Position numbers and translations under genes: made by a program. This document shows positions 35,707 to 45,689 of a stretch of 64,000 bases of DNA, in pieces. Below the pieces are notes generated by a model, which worked only from the letters and a program-made list of their open reading frames with translations, had not been told where the DNA came from and ran no database searches. Source of the DNA: Duncaniella muris (GTDB lineage Bacteria; Bacteroidota; Bacteroidia; Bacteroidales; Muribaculaceae); the NCBI RefSeq assembly GCF_003024805.1, contig NZ_PUEC01000010.1:1-64000 (forward strand). The letters run 5' to 3'. The stretch's first letter is position 1, and the number at the start of each line of letters is the position of its first letter.

Positions 35707-35777
35707 CTACTGCCTGACCGCTATCTACAGACTTGCCGGGAAACAATTCATATCCTTGCATGAAGGCAGAAAAAAAG

Positions 35778-35827
35778 ACCCGCAAACGTGTATCGGATTC
35801 AGATCACGCTTGCGGGTTTTCTATTTT
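35778..35827 (-). terminator. Terminator of the ABC-F gene
   Basis: A 13-bp stem with one mismatch (ACCCGCAAACGTG at 35778-35790, CACGCTTGCGGGT at 35815-35827), with an A-run at 35770-35776 that reads as a U-tract on the minus strand. Confidence 0.8.
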
Positions 35828-35854
35828 GTCAGTGACGGCCTGCGGAAGAGATGA

Positions 35855-37477
<1,623 letters not shown>

Positions 37478-37530
37478 CTAATTTTTTATATAAACTCTTC
37501 GAGAATGATTGATTCTGATTTTTCGGGGTG

Positions 37531-37538
37531 CAAAGTTA
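37531..37538 (-). promoter_or_regulatory. -7 element of the ABC-F gene
   Basis: Minus-strand TAACTTTG fits TAnnTTTG, about 54 nt before the start codon. No clear -33 box. Confidence 0.45.
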
Positions 37539-37641
37539 CGAATTTTTCTCCACATAAACTAATGATTTTCCACCGGGTATGCGATAGCGTCTGCCGATAT
37601 GGCAAAAAGTGTCAAAGTAACGGCTGTCGCAGTGAACTTTG

Positions 37642-37676
37642 TTTGCAGGTTTTTTCATTTTTTATATTTATCTTTG
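37642..37676 (+). promoter_or_regulatory. Promoter of the PLP sulfur-metabolism gene
   Basis: TTTG at 37642-37645 and TATCTTTG at 37669-37676 with 23-nt spacing. The start codon at 37701 lies 24 nt after the -7 box, which rules out the longer frame from 37599. Confidence 0.6.
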
Positions 37677-37700
37677 CGACAAATTCATCACACATATGTC

Positions 37701-38879
37701 ATGAAAAAACAGACACGAGCAATCCACACACGTTTCCAGAGCCCTGACGCTTACAATTCTCTGAGCATGCCGGTCTACCACACCGCCGCCTATGAGTTTG
37801 ACAACGCCAACGTGATGGCCGATGCTTTCTGCGGCCGCAGTTCGGCCCCGGACTATTCGAGAGTTACCAATCCGACCGTCATATATTTCGAAAACAAGAT
37901 CAAGGATCTCACCGGAGCCAAAGATGTCATTGCATTCAGCTCCGGGATGGCCGCTATCAGCAACTCGCTGATGGCCGTGGCCGGAGCAGGCAAAAACATC
38001 GTCACATCGCGCCACATGTTCGGCAACACTTACGCGCTGATCACCTCGACACTCAGCCGCTTCGGTGTAGGAGCCCGCCTCTGCGACCTGACCGATCTTG
38101 CCGAAGTGGAGAAGACTGTCGATGAAAACTCCTGCTGCATCTATCTCGAAATCATCACCAATCCGCAGATGGAGGTGGCTGATCTCCGCGCGCTGGCCGA
38201 GATTGCCCATCGCCACAACATTCCGCTTATAGCTGACACCACCGCCATACCGTTCACAGAATTCGACTCCCACGCGCTCGGCGTCGACATCGAGATAGTC
38301 TCAAGCACCAAATATCTCTCCGGAGGCGCGACATCAATAGGCGGTCTGGTGATCGACTACGGCACCTGCGAGGGTTTCGGTAAACGAATGCGTTCGGAAA
38401 TGCTTCTGAACCTCGGCGCATACATGACCCCTCATGCGGCCTACATGCAGACTCTCGGACTGGAAAATCTCGACGCCCGCTACCGCATACAGTCGGCCAA
38501 TACCCAGGCCCTCGCCGAACGTCTCCGCACACTTCCGGCCATCAGGCGCGTCAACTATGTAGGGCTGCCCGACAACCCTTATCACGATCTTGCCCGCAGC
38601 CAGTTCGGTCCCACAGCCGGCGCAATGCTCACCATCGACCTCGCCGACCGCGATGCCTGCTTCAGCTTCATCAACAATCTCCGTCTCATACGCCGCGCCA
38701 CAAACCTCTTTGACAACCGCTCTCTCGCCATCCACCCGGCGAGCACCATCTTCGGACCGTTCACCGACGAGCAACGCCGCGACATGGACATTCTCGACAC
38801 CACAATCCGCCTCTCAATAGGTCTCGAAGATGTCGACGACCTCTTCGATGACATCCGCCAGGCCCTGCAGGAGTCATAA
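37701..38879 (+). CDS. Cys/Met-metabolism PLP enzyme (cystathionine gamma-synthase / O-acetylhomoserine sulfhydrylase type)
   Basis: A 392-residue PLP enzyme of the Cys/Met metabolism family. The start at 37701 is placed by the promoter. Family marks are MPVYHTAAYEFDN near the N-terminus, YSRVTNPTV, the cofactor segment AFSSGMAAISNSLMAV, and the PLP lysine K204 in SSTKYLSGG. The C-terminal LSIGLEDVDDLFDDI is also typical. The family includes cystathionine gamma-synthase, O-acetylhomoserine sulfhydrylase and methionine gamma-lyase; sequence alone does not decide. A PatB-type beta-lyase gene follows 55 bp downstream, which fits a transsulfuration or methionine-forming pair. Confidence 0.88.
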   Translation: MKKQTRAIHTRFQSPDAYNSLSMPVYHTAAYEFDNANVMADAFCGRSSAPDYSRVTNPTVIYFENKIKDLTGAKDVIAFSSGMAAISNSLMAVAGAGKNIVTSRHMFGNTYALITSTLSRFGVGARLCDLTDLAEVEKTVDENSCCIYLEIITNPQMEVADLRALAEIAHRHNIPLIADTTAIPFTEFDSHALGVDIEIVSSTKYLSGGATSIGGLVIDYGTCEGFGKRMRSEMLLNLGAYMTPHAAYMQTLGLENLDARYRIQSANTQALAERLRTLPAIRRVNYVGLPDNPYHDLARSQFGPTAGAMLTIDLADRDACFSFINNLRLIRRATNLFDNRSLAIHPASTIFGPFTDEQRRDMDILDTTIRLSIGLEDVDDLFDDIRQALQES

Positions 38880-38934
38880 CCGAAATAAAAAAGGTTGTAA
38901 AAAACGCCCTCTGACTTCACGCACATACTCAACA

Positions 38935-40116
38935 ATGGGAAAATATAATTTTGACAGCCCGGTTGACCGCAAAGGCACCGGAGCACTGAAATTCGACGTA
39001 CTTGAAGAGCGCTACGGCGACCCCGATCTCCTGCCGCTCTGGGTGGCCGACATGGATTTCGAGACCCCCGGCTTCATCACCGACGCCCTGCGCCGGAGAC
39101 TCGACCACTCACTTTTCGGCTACACCGTAGAACCCGCCGAATACTGGCCCACCGTGATCCGCTGGATCGCCGACCATCACGGCTGGGAGGTGGAACGCGA
39201 CTGGATCACCTACATACCCGGCATAGTGAAAGGCATCGGCATGGTGATCAACGTCTTCGTCAGGGAAGATGAGAAAGTGATCATCCAGCCCCCGGTCTAC
39301 CACCCATTCCGCCTCACGCCCGAAGGCAACCGCCGCGAAGTGGTCTTCAACCCGCTCAAGGAAAACCCCGACGGCAGCTACAGCATGGACTTCGACAATC
39401 TCGAAAAAGTCGCTGACGAAAAATGCCGTCTGCTCATCCTCTCCAACCCCCACAACCCTGCCGGCATCACCTGGGACCGCGAGACCCTCCGCCGCCTCGC
39501 CGCCTTCTGTCACCGCCGCGGCATACTCGTCATATCCGACGAAATCCACTCCGACATGGCGCTCTGGGACAACCGCCACATTCCTTTTGCATCCGTAAGC
39601 CCCGAAGCAGCAGCCTGCAGCATCACATTCGGCGCCCCGTCAAAAACCTTCAATATAGCAGGTATCGTCAGTTCCTACGCCATAGTGCCCGACCCGCAGA
39701 TCCGCCAGCGCTTCTTCAGCTGGCTGACAGCCAACGAACTGAACGAACCGACCCTTTTCGCCCCAATAGCCACCATAGCGGCCTTCAGCCAGGGCGAGGA
39801 ATGGAGGCAAGAAATGCTACGCTACATCGAGGGCAACATCGACTTCGTCATTGACTATTGCAAGGCCAACATGCCTCAGATCAGGCCACTGCGCCCGCAG
39901 GCCAGTTTCCTTGTATGGCTTGACTGCCGCAGTCTCGGACTTGACCACGACGGCCTGACAGACCTATTTGTGCGCCGCGCACGTCTTGCGCTCAACGACG
40001 GCGAGATGTTCGGCCGCGAGGGCCGCGGCTTCATGCGCCTCAATGTAGCCTCACCCCGCTCCGTGATCCGCGAAGCCCTTGACCGCCTCCGCAACGCGAT
40101 CATGGAAAAAGCCTGA
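38935..40116 (+). CDS. PatB/MalY-type cystathionine beta-lyase (aminotransferase fold)
   Basis: A 393-residue PLP enzyme with aminotransferase class I/II fold. I start at the ATG at 38935 (MGKYNFDSPVDRKGTGALKF), which matches the family's usual beginning; the longer frame overlaps the previous gene. Marks are LPLWVADMDFETP, LLILSNPHNPAG, ISDEIHSDM and the PLP lysine K237 in GAPSKTFNIAG, with the C-terminal GFMRLNVASPR. PatB/MalY enzymes cleave cystathionine to homocysteine, pyruvate and ammonia. With the preceding gene it could form the gamma-synthase/beta-lyase pair leading to homocysteine. Confidence 0.9.
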   Translation: MGKYNFDSPVDRKGTGALKFDVLEERYGDPDLLPLWVADMDFETPGFITDALRRRLDHSLFGYTVEPAEYWPTVIRWIADHHGWEVERDWITYIPGIVKGIGMVINVFVREDEKVIIQPPVYHPFRLTPEGNRREVVFNPLKENPDGSYSMDFDNLEKVADEKCRLLILSNPHNPAGITWDRETLRRLAAFCHRRGILVISDEIHSDMALWDNRHIPFASVSPEAAACSITFGAPSKTFNIAGIVSSYAIVPDPQIRQRFFSWLTANELNEPTLFAPIATIAAFSQGEEWRQEMLRYIEGNIDFVIDYCKANMPQIRPLRPQASFLVWLDCRSLGLDHDGLTDLFVRRARLALNDGEMFGREGRGFMRLNVASPRSVIREALDRLRNAIMEKA

Positions 40117-40138
40117 ACACCCCTCTTCACATCACAAC

Positions 40139-40172
40139 TCATCCGGCCCGGCTCCATACCGAGGCCGGATGA
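40139..40172 (+). terminator. Terminator after the beta-lyase gene
   Basis: A 10-bp perfect stem (TCATCCGGCC at 40139-40148, GGCCGGATGA at 40163-40172) followed by ACTATTTTT. Confidence 0.85.
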
Positions 40173-40214
40173 ACTATTTTTAACAGCCGGGGCCGGTTTT
40201 TTGGGATTGCGGTA

Positions 40215-40245
40215 TTGGCAGGACGATGAATATTTACTATATTTG
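40215..40245 (+). promoter_or_regulatory. galM operon promoter
   Basis: TTG at 40215-40217 and TATATTTG at 40238-40245 with 20-nt spacing. The leader to the ATG at 40353 would be about 100 nt. Confidence 0.6.
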
Positions 40246-40352
40246 CATTTAATAACTATAAATAGGTGGTTCTCCTTGCCGGAGACCGCCGTAAAGAAAC
40301 AGACAAACAACCCTCAGGGCATGCCGTCAGCGGCTTCATCAATTCCTATTAC

Positions 40353-41396
40353 ATGAATATCCAGATCTCAAAAGCAAACTCTCCCGCAGGAGAAATCACA
40401 CTCTACACTCTTACGAACAAATCAGGCGCTTCGGTGACACTGTCGTCACTCGGAGCAGGCATTTTGGCAATCAATGTTCCCGACGCCGAAGGCCGTCTGG
40501 CCAACGTGGCGCTCGGCTACAAGAATCCCGCATCATATCTCGCCGACGGCCCCTGCGCCGGCAAGGTACCCGGCCGGTTCGCCAACCGCATAGCCCTCGG
40601 CCGTTTCTCGCTTGACGGGAAAGACTACACACTGGCCGTCAACAACGGCCCCAACGCCCTCCACGGCGGTCCGACAGGCTTCATGAACCGCATCTGGGAA
40701 AGCCGCGCCGACGGCAACAGTGTGGAATTCACCTATCGCGCTGCCGACGGCGAAGAAGGCTACCCAGGCAATCTTGACGTCAAAGCAACCTACACCTGGA
40801 GCGATGACAATCAACTCACCCTCCAGCTCCAGGCCGATACTGACGCGCCGACAGTCATAAATCTCACCAACCACGCCTATTTCAACCTCGATGGTGAGAA
40901 TGCAGGCTCAGTGCTTGACCATCAGCTCAGGCTCAAGGCCTCCCGCTATCTGCCCACCGACGACACCCAGATTCCCACCGGAGAACTCGCGCCCGTCAGG
41001 GACACTCCGATGGACTTCACAGAATTCAAAGCCATAGGGCGCGACATCGACGCCGACTTCCACCCCCTCAAAGTAGGCAAAGGCTATGACCACTGCTGGG
41101 TGTGTGACGGATATTCCAAGGGCCGGCTTCAGGAGACTGCCGTGTTGCGCTCCGACCGTTCGGGCCGCGAACTCCGCATCTCCACCACTCAGCCCGGCAT
41201 GCAGGTCTACACCGGCAACTGGCTCGCAGGCTGCCCCGAAAGCATCTCATCAGGCGCCTACAGCGACTATGACGGCGTGGCCATCGAATGTCAGAACTTC
41301 CCTGATGCCCCCAACCATCCCAAATTCCCCACTTCACGCCTCAATCCCAACGAAAAATATAACGAAACAATAATCTTTAAATTCACAACTCTCTGA
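40353..41396 (+). CDS. galM: Aldose 1-epimerase (mutarotase)
   Basis: A 347-residue mutarotase that interconverts alpha and beta anomers of galactose and other aldoses. I use the ATG at 40353 (MNIQISKANS). Family marks are CAGKVPGRFANRIALGRFSL, NNGPNALHGGPTGFMNRIWE, the catalytic-region NLTNHAYFNLDGE and GYDHCWV. There is no signal peptide, so it is cytoplasmic. The nucleotidyltransferase gene starts 3 bp after its stop codon. Confidence 0.94.
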   Translation: MNIQISKANSPAGEITLYTLTNKSGASVTLSSLGAGILAINVPDAEGRLANVALGYKNPASYLADGPCAGKVPGRFANRIALGRFSLDGKDYTLAVNNGPNALHGGPTGFMNRIWESRADGNSVEFTYRAADGEEGYPGNLDVKATYTWSDDNQLTLQLQADTDAPTVINLTNHAYFNLDGENAGSVLDHQLRLKASRYLPTDDTQIPTGELAPVRDTPMDFTEFKAIGRDIDADFHPLKVGKGYDHCWVCDGYSKGRLQETAVLRSDRSGRELRISTTQPGMQVYTGNWLAGCPESISSGAYSDYDGVAIECQNFPDAPNHPKFPTSRLNPNEKYNETIIFKFTTL

Positions 41397-41399
41397 GTC

Positions 41400-42305
41400 A
41401 TGAAACCAACCCTTTTTGTACTTGCTGCCGGCATGGGCAGCCGCTACGGCGGTCTCAAACAGCTTGATCCGCTCGGCCCCCAGGGCCAGACCATCATGGA
41501 CTACTCAATCTATGACGCGATCCAGGCCGGCTTCGGCAAAGTTGTCTTTGTAATCCGTAAAGATTTCGAAAAAGATTTCCGCGAGAAGATTCTCTCAAAA
41601 TATGAAGGCCACATTCCGGTCGAAGTGGTATTCCAGGCAACAGACAAGCTTCCCGAAGGCTATGTATGTCCGGCTGACCGTACCAAGCCCTGGGGTACAA
41701 ACCACGCCGTGATGATGGGCAGCGAGGTCATCAGCGAACCTTTTGCCGTGATCAATGCCGATGACTTCTACGGCCGCGATGCCTTCCGCGTGATGGCCGA
41801 AGACCTCATGCGTCCCCGCGACCGCAAGGGCGACTACTCGATGGTAGGCTTCCGCGTAGGCAACACCATGACAGAAAACGGCTCCGTGGCCCGCGGCGTA
41901 TGCTCCAAAGGCGCTGACGGCAATCTGACCGGAGTGGTAGAACGCACCGCCATCTCCTACGCCCCCAACGGCGACATCGTCTTCACTGACGAAAACGGCA
42001 TCGAGCAGACCCTCGACCCGATGACCCCCGTGTCAATGAACCTCTGGGGATTCACATCCGACTATTTCGACTACTCCGAGCGCGAATTCCGCACCTTCCT
42101 TGACAAGGATCTCAACACTCCGAAGGCCGAGTTCTTCATTCCGCTCGTGATCGACACTCTCATCCATTCAGGCGAAGCCACCGTCAAAGTGCTTGACACA
42201 GACTCGCGCTGGTTTGGCGTAACCTATGCCGCCGACCGTCCCGGAGTGGTCGAGAAATTCGCCCAGCTCCACGCCGAAGGCATCTATCCGGACAAAATGT
42301 TCTGA
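41400..42305 (+). CDS. Sugar-phosphate nucleotidyltransferase-like protein
   Basis: A 301-residue protein of the nucleotidyltransferase superfamily. The N-terminal nucleotide-binding loop reads VLAAGMGSRYGGLKQ, and the metal-binding AspAsp appears in FAVINADDFYG. The mid-part has GFRVGNTMTENGSVARG and VVERTAISY; the end has TPKAEFFIPLVIDTLI and DSRWFGVTYAADRPGV. Such enzymes make NDP-sugars from sugar-1-phosphate. It sits between galM and galK, and no galT is visible, so galactose-1-phosphate or a related sugar phosphate is a plausible substrate. The substrate is inference; the fold call is firm. Confidence 0.85.
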   Translation: MKPTLFVLAAGMGSRYGGLKQLDPLGPQGQTIMDYSIYDAIQAGFGKVVFVIRKDFEKDFREKILSKYEGHIPVEVVFQATDKLPEGYVCPADRTKPWGTNHAVMMGSEVISEPFAVINADDFYGRDAFRVMAEDLMRPRDRKGDYSMVGFRVGNTMTENGSVARGVCSKGADGNLTGVVERTAISYAPNGDIVFTDENGIEQTLDPMTPVSMNLWGFTSDYFDYSEREFRTFLDKDLNTPKAEFFIPLVIDTLIHSGEATVKVLDTDSRWFGVTYAADRPGVVEKFAQLHAEGIYPDKMF

Positions 42306-42346
42306 TCAAAAATCTCTCACAAACCCAATACACATTCAACACCATC

Positions 42347-43486
42347 ATGGAACTCAAAACCAAAGTCAGCGAGGCTTTCGCATCGCATTTCGGAGGCGAA
42401 GGCTCTCTCTATGCCTCAGCCGGACGCATCAACCTCATCGGCGAGCACACTGACTACAACGGCGGCTTCGTATTCCCCGGAGCCATCGACAAAGCCATCA
42501 TGGCCGACATCCGTCCCAACGGCACTGACAAGGTCAACCTCTACTCGATAGACCTCGACGAGTCAGCATCGTTCGGACTCAACGAAGCCGATGCCCCCTC
42601 GCAGCAGTGGGCCCGCTACGTGTTCGGCGTATGCCGCGAGACCATCAAGCGCGGCGGTTCGGTCAAAGGCTTCGACGCGGTGTTTGCGGGAAACGTGCCC
42701 CTCGGCGCAGGCCTCTCATCGTCAGCAGCACTTGAATCATGCTTCGCATTCGCACTCAACGACCTCTTCAACGGCAACACTATCGACAAATTCGAACTCG
42801 CCAAGATCGGCCAGTCGACCGAACACAACTACTGCGGTGTCAACTGCGGCATCATGGACCAGTTCGCTTCGGTGTTCGGCAAGAAAGACTGCCTGATCCG
42901 CCTCGACTGCCGTTCGCTCGAATTCGAATATTTCCCCTTCAAACTCGACGGCTACCGCCTGGTGCTTGTCGACTCAGTGGTCAAGCATGAGCTCGTTGAC
43001 TCACCCTACAACAAGCGACGCCAGTCATGCGAGAACGTGGCCCGCCGTCTGGACATCGACACCCTCCGCGACGCCGACATGGAGATGCTTGATGCTGTCA
43101 AGGCCGACATCTCGGCCGAAGACTACATGCGCGCAAAATTCGTCATCGAAGAAAAGGAGCGAGTGCTCGACGTCTGCGAAGCCCTCAACCGCGGCGACAT
43201 CGAGACCGTGGGCAAACTCATGTATGCCACCCACCACGGCCTCTCGAAAGACTATGAAGTTTCATGCGAGGAACTCGACTATCTCAACGATATAGCAAAA
43301 GAATGTGGAGTGACCGGCTCCCGGATCATGGGAGGCGGCTTCGGAGGCTGCACCATCAACCTCGTGGCCGACGGCATCTATGACAACTTCATTGCCACAG
43401 TCACTGAAAAATTCAACGCCCGCTACGGCCACCAGCCGAAGATCTACGACGTAGTAATCTCCGACGGTGCCCGCCGCGTGGAATAA
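42347..43486 (+). CDS. galK: Galactokinase
   Basis: A 379-residue GHMP-family kinase that phosphorylates galactose at C1. The galactokinase signature is GRINLIGEHTDYNGGFVFPG near residue 26. The phosphate-binding GHMP motif is VPLGAGLSSSAALE, and the C-terminal motif is RIMGGGFGGCTINLV. It follows the nucleotidyltransferase by 41 bp and ends the operon with a strong hairpin terminator. Confidence 0.95.
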   Translation: MELKTKVSEAFASHFGGEGSLYASAGRINLIGEHTDYNGGFVFPGAIDKAIMADIRPNGTDKVNLYSIDLDESASFGLNEADAPSQQWARYVFGVCRETIKRGGSVKGFDAVFAGNVPLGAGLSSSAALESCFAFALNDLFNGNTIDKFELAKIGQSTEHNYCGVNCGIMDQFASVFGKKDCLIRLDCRSLEFEYFPFKLDGYRLVLVDSVVKHELVDSPYNKRRQSCENVARRLDIDTLRDADMEMLDAVKADISAEDYMRAKFVIEEKERVLDVCEALNRGDIETVGKLMYATHHGLSKDYEVSCEELDYLNDIAKECGVTGSRIMGGGFGGCTINLVADGIYDNFIATVTEKFNARYGHQPKIYDVVISDGARRVE

Positions 43487-43503
43487 GCACCCCCAAACCG
43501 GTC

Positions 43504-43540
43504 CCCGCATCAGTGTGCCCGGTGTGCACACTGATGCGGG
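43504..43540 (+). terminator. galK operon terminator
   Basis: A 14-bp perfect stem (CCCGCATCAGTGTG at 43504-43517, CACACTGATGCGGG at 43527-43540), followed by ACCTTTATA. Confidence 0.8.
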
Positions 43541-43593
43541 ACCTTTATACAACCCGATCTTAATAACAGACACACACTGAAGAACCAAGCAAA

Positions 43594-44223
43594 ATGATTA
43601 AAGCCCGAATAACACTGACTTTAATGCTCCTGTCGGCCCTTCTTGCCACAAGCCTCAGCGGCTGCCGCGAGAAACCGTCAGATCCGGACCGCACCTACTA
43701 TTCAGAACTCCGTGCAGTAAAGAAACTCGTTGTAGGCCGCATGACTCTCTCAAAGATGGCCACCATAGATGACATCCGGCTGAGCGAAGCCCAAGGCCTG
43801 AAACAGACCGCCTCAGCACTGCTTGCCGCCATCAAACCCGGATCACGCAAAGCCGCCTATTCATATGACACATATCTGCGCGCCTACATTGATCTTGAAA
43901 AACTCACGCCGGCCGACATCAGCCTTAGCGCCGACGGCAAAAGCATGCAGCTCACACTTCCGGCCATCGAAATCGAATTCACAGGCCGCGATGCCGAGAT
44001 ACGCGAAGAGCACTATCGAGTCACCGGACTGCGCTCCGAAATCAATGCAGACGAACGCGCAGCGCTGAAAGAAGAAATGAACCGTCTGCTCAAAGAAGAG
44101 GTCAGACAGAACCCGGCGTTCACCTCACGTCTGACCGAACTTGCCAAAACCAAGGCCGTGACCTACTTCACCCAATGGGGCCGGAGCCAGGGCATAGATG
44201 TCAGCATCCGTTTCAAAGATTAG
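43594..44223 (+). CDS. DUF4230 lipoprotein
   Basis: A 209-residue lipoprotein (lipobox LSGC, Cys24) that matches the DUF4230 type: TYYSELRAVKKLVVGRMTLSK, then a beta-rich central part (YDTYLRAYIDLEKLTPADIS, MQLTLPAIEIEF), then a helical C-terminal end with RLLKEEVRQNPAFTSRL. Function is unknown. A second DUF4230 gene follows 68 bp downstream, so the pair probably acts together. Confidence 0.78.
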   Translation: MIKARITLTLMLLSALLATSLSGCREKPSDPDRTYYSELRAVKKLVVGRMTLSKMATIDDIRLSEAQGLKQTASALLAAIKPGSRKAAYSYDTYLRAYIDLEKLTPADISLSADGKSMQLTLPAIEIEFTGRDAEIREEHYRVTGLRSEINADERAALKEEMNRLLKEEVRQNPAFTSRLTELAKTKAVTYFTQWGRSQGIDVSIRFKD

Positions 44224-44291
44224 ATATTTCAGAAACAATTTTAGGTTCAATCTTTTAGCCACTCATCAAAAGACTGACAGACACTGATATT

Positions 44292-44879
44292 ATGAAACTA
44301 CTCAGCATACTGCGCTGGACCGTACTTCTGGCGCTCACAGCCACCGTAATTTTTCTCGCCATCCGATTCAAAAACTCCCCTGAGGCCTCGACCCACAAGA
44401 TACAGCAGGCCCTTGTCACCGAAATAAAGCCAGCAATGGAGCTATGCACAGTCGAATTTATTGAAGACGTGCCCATAAAAGCCCACATCGGAACCCGCCA
44501 TATTTTTGCCCGCACCACTCTCAGCGGCTTCATCTCCTTTGACCTCGACAGCGCCGCCACCCGGATGAAAGGCGACACCATAATAGTGACACTGCCGCCG
44601 GAAACTGTCGAGATCCACGAATCGACACTGCCCGGATCATATGAGGTGATAGACACCTGGAACGAAAAACTTCTCGGCTCGACAAGATTCACCACCGCCG
44701 AAGAAAACGACATCAAGCGCAAGGTCATCGACAACTTCCGCCGGAAAATCTACGCCAAAGGCTATGTGCGCCAGGCGCGGGCCGATGCCGCCGCAACGCT
44801 CTCACAGATGCTCTCGGCCATGTCGGCATCTCCGGTTGAGATCTCTGATCCTGCCCCCGGAGGCTATTTCAAGCCCTGA
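44292..44879 (+). CDS. DUF4230 membrane-anchored protein
   Basis: A 195-residue protein with an N-terminal membrane anchor (about 7-27, LRWTVLLALTATVIFLAIRF) and a DUF4230 body: AMELCTVEFIEDVPIKAHIG, TTLSGFISFDLDSAATRM, DTIIVTLPPETVEIHESTL and a helical C-terminus. It lacks a lipobox, unlike its neighbour. Function unknown. Confidence 0.75.
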   Translation: MKLLSILRWTVLLALTATVIFLAIRFKNSPEASTHKIQQALVTEIKPAMELCTVEFIEDVPIKAHIGTRHIFARTTLSGFISFDLDSAATRMKGDTIIVTLPPETVEIHESTLPGSYEVIDTWNEKLLGSTRFTTAEENDIKRKVIDNFRRKIYAKGYVRQARADAAATLSQMLSAMSASPVEISDPAPGGYFKP

Positions 44880-44949
44880 ACAGCCGAAAACATGACGGCC
44901 TGCGGTGCGGTAGTATAATTCGCTCACCGTGAACTTTCCGCTCATTTCA

Positions 44950-44981
44950 TTTGTCTAATTATTACTAATTAGTTATCTTTG
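44950..44981 (+). promoter_or_regulatory. Promoter of the XRE regulator gene
   Basis: TTTG at 44950-44953 and TATCTTTG at 44974-44981 with 20-nt spacing, a full match. The ATG at 44986 lies only 4 nt after the -7 box. Confidence 0.7.
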
Positions 44982-44985
44982 CGCC

Positions 44986-45360
44986 ATGAATTCTGAGGAA
45001 CGCAACGGGCAATATGTCCGCATCGTATATAAAACGCCTGGAATTATGAGACAGATAAACCCCGAAAAGTTAGCCAAACTCTCAACCGCCAACTCAATGC
45101 TTGATGAGAAATATGGCGCACCCGGCACTCCCTCGCGCGAGCAATTCAACGAGGAATCTCTCGCGTGGTTCTATGGTAATATGCTCCGTGAACGTCGCAA
45201 GGAACTCAACCTCACACAGAAGCAGCTCGCCGAAAAACTCGGTCGCGAGCAGAGCTACATCGCCCGCGTCGAGAACGGCAAAGCCGACATTCAACTGTCG
45301 AGCTTCTTCCGCATCGCAGCCGTTCTCGGTATCCAGTTCATACCAACTTTTGTGAACTGA
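44986..45360 (+). CDS. HigA-like XRE-family regulator
   Basis: A 124-residue helix-turn-helix protein. The N-terminal part (about 21-65: ANSMLDEKYGAPGTPSREQF) resembles HigA-type antitoxins; the XRE domain (about 66-120) contains LRERRKELNLTQKQLAEKL and REQSYIARVENGKADIQLSS. Translation could begin at the first ATG, which would make a nearly leaderless mRNA, or at the internal ATG at 45046 (residue 21), where the recognisable domain begins. There is no toxin gene beside it: upstream is DUF4230 and downstream is a terminator. It is therefore an orphan regulator or solitary antitoxin. Confidence 0.82.
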   Translation: MNSEERNGQYVRIVYKTPGIMRQINPEKLAKLSTANSMLDEKYGAPGTPSREQFNEESLAWFYGNMLRERRKELNLTQKQLAEKLGREQSYIARVENGKADIQLSSFFRIAAVLGIQFIPTFVN

Positions 45361-45443
45361 TTTGATTATTTGACTTTGCTGTGCGTGATTTTTGCTCACC
45401 TCTCATATTAAATTGTGACTTAGAGCACGTCGGAGGGAACGGG

Positions 45444-45468
45444 AATCAAGGAGCCAGCCTTGATTTTT
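45444..45468 (+). terminator. Intrinsic terminator after the XRE gene
   Basis: An 8-bp perfect stem (AATCAAGG at 45444-45451, CCTTGATT at 45458-45465) followed by TTT. The 45361-45689 gap otherwise holds the PBP promoter and a long leader, no gene. Confidence 0.75.
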
Positions 45469-45534
45469 ATGCTGCCGGTGTAAAAATATCTGACGGCCTG
45501 CGGGCAGTGATGGCTGAAGAGACTGAAAAGCTGC

Positions 45535-45565
45535 TTTGCATTTCGCCGAATTATTATTAATTTTG
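45535..45565 (+). promoter_or_regulatory. Promoter of the class A PBP gene
   Basis: TTTG at 45535-45538 and TAATTTTG at 45558-45565 with 19-nt spacing, a full match. The leader to the ATG at 45690 would be about 120 nt. Confidence 0.75.
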
Positions 45566-45689
45566 CAGACTGAAGTACAGCGAAGTCAAGCAAGAGCCGG
45601 ATTCTCTTACGCGCGCGTACATATATTTATTAATATATTACACTCAACAACCAGTCATCGGGATCTTCCCGCCCCTCTACAAAATCTCC

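Noticed and set aside
44986-45360. A complete toxin-antitoxin pair around the XRE gene
   Set aside because: No RelE/HigB-like frame exists within several hundred bases on either side.
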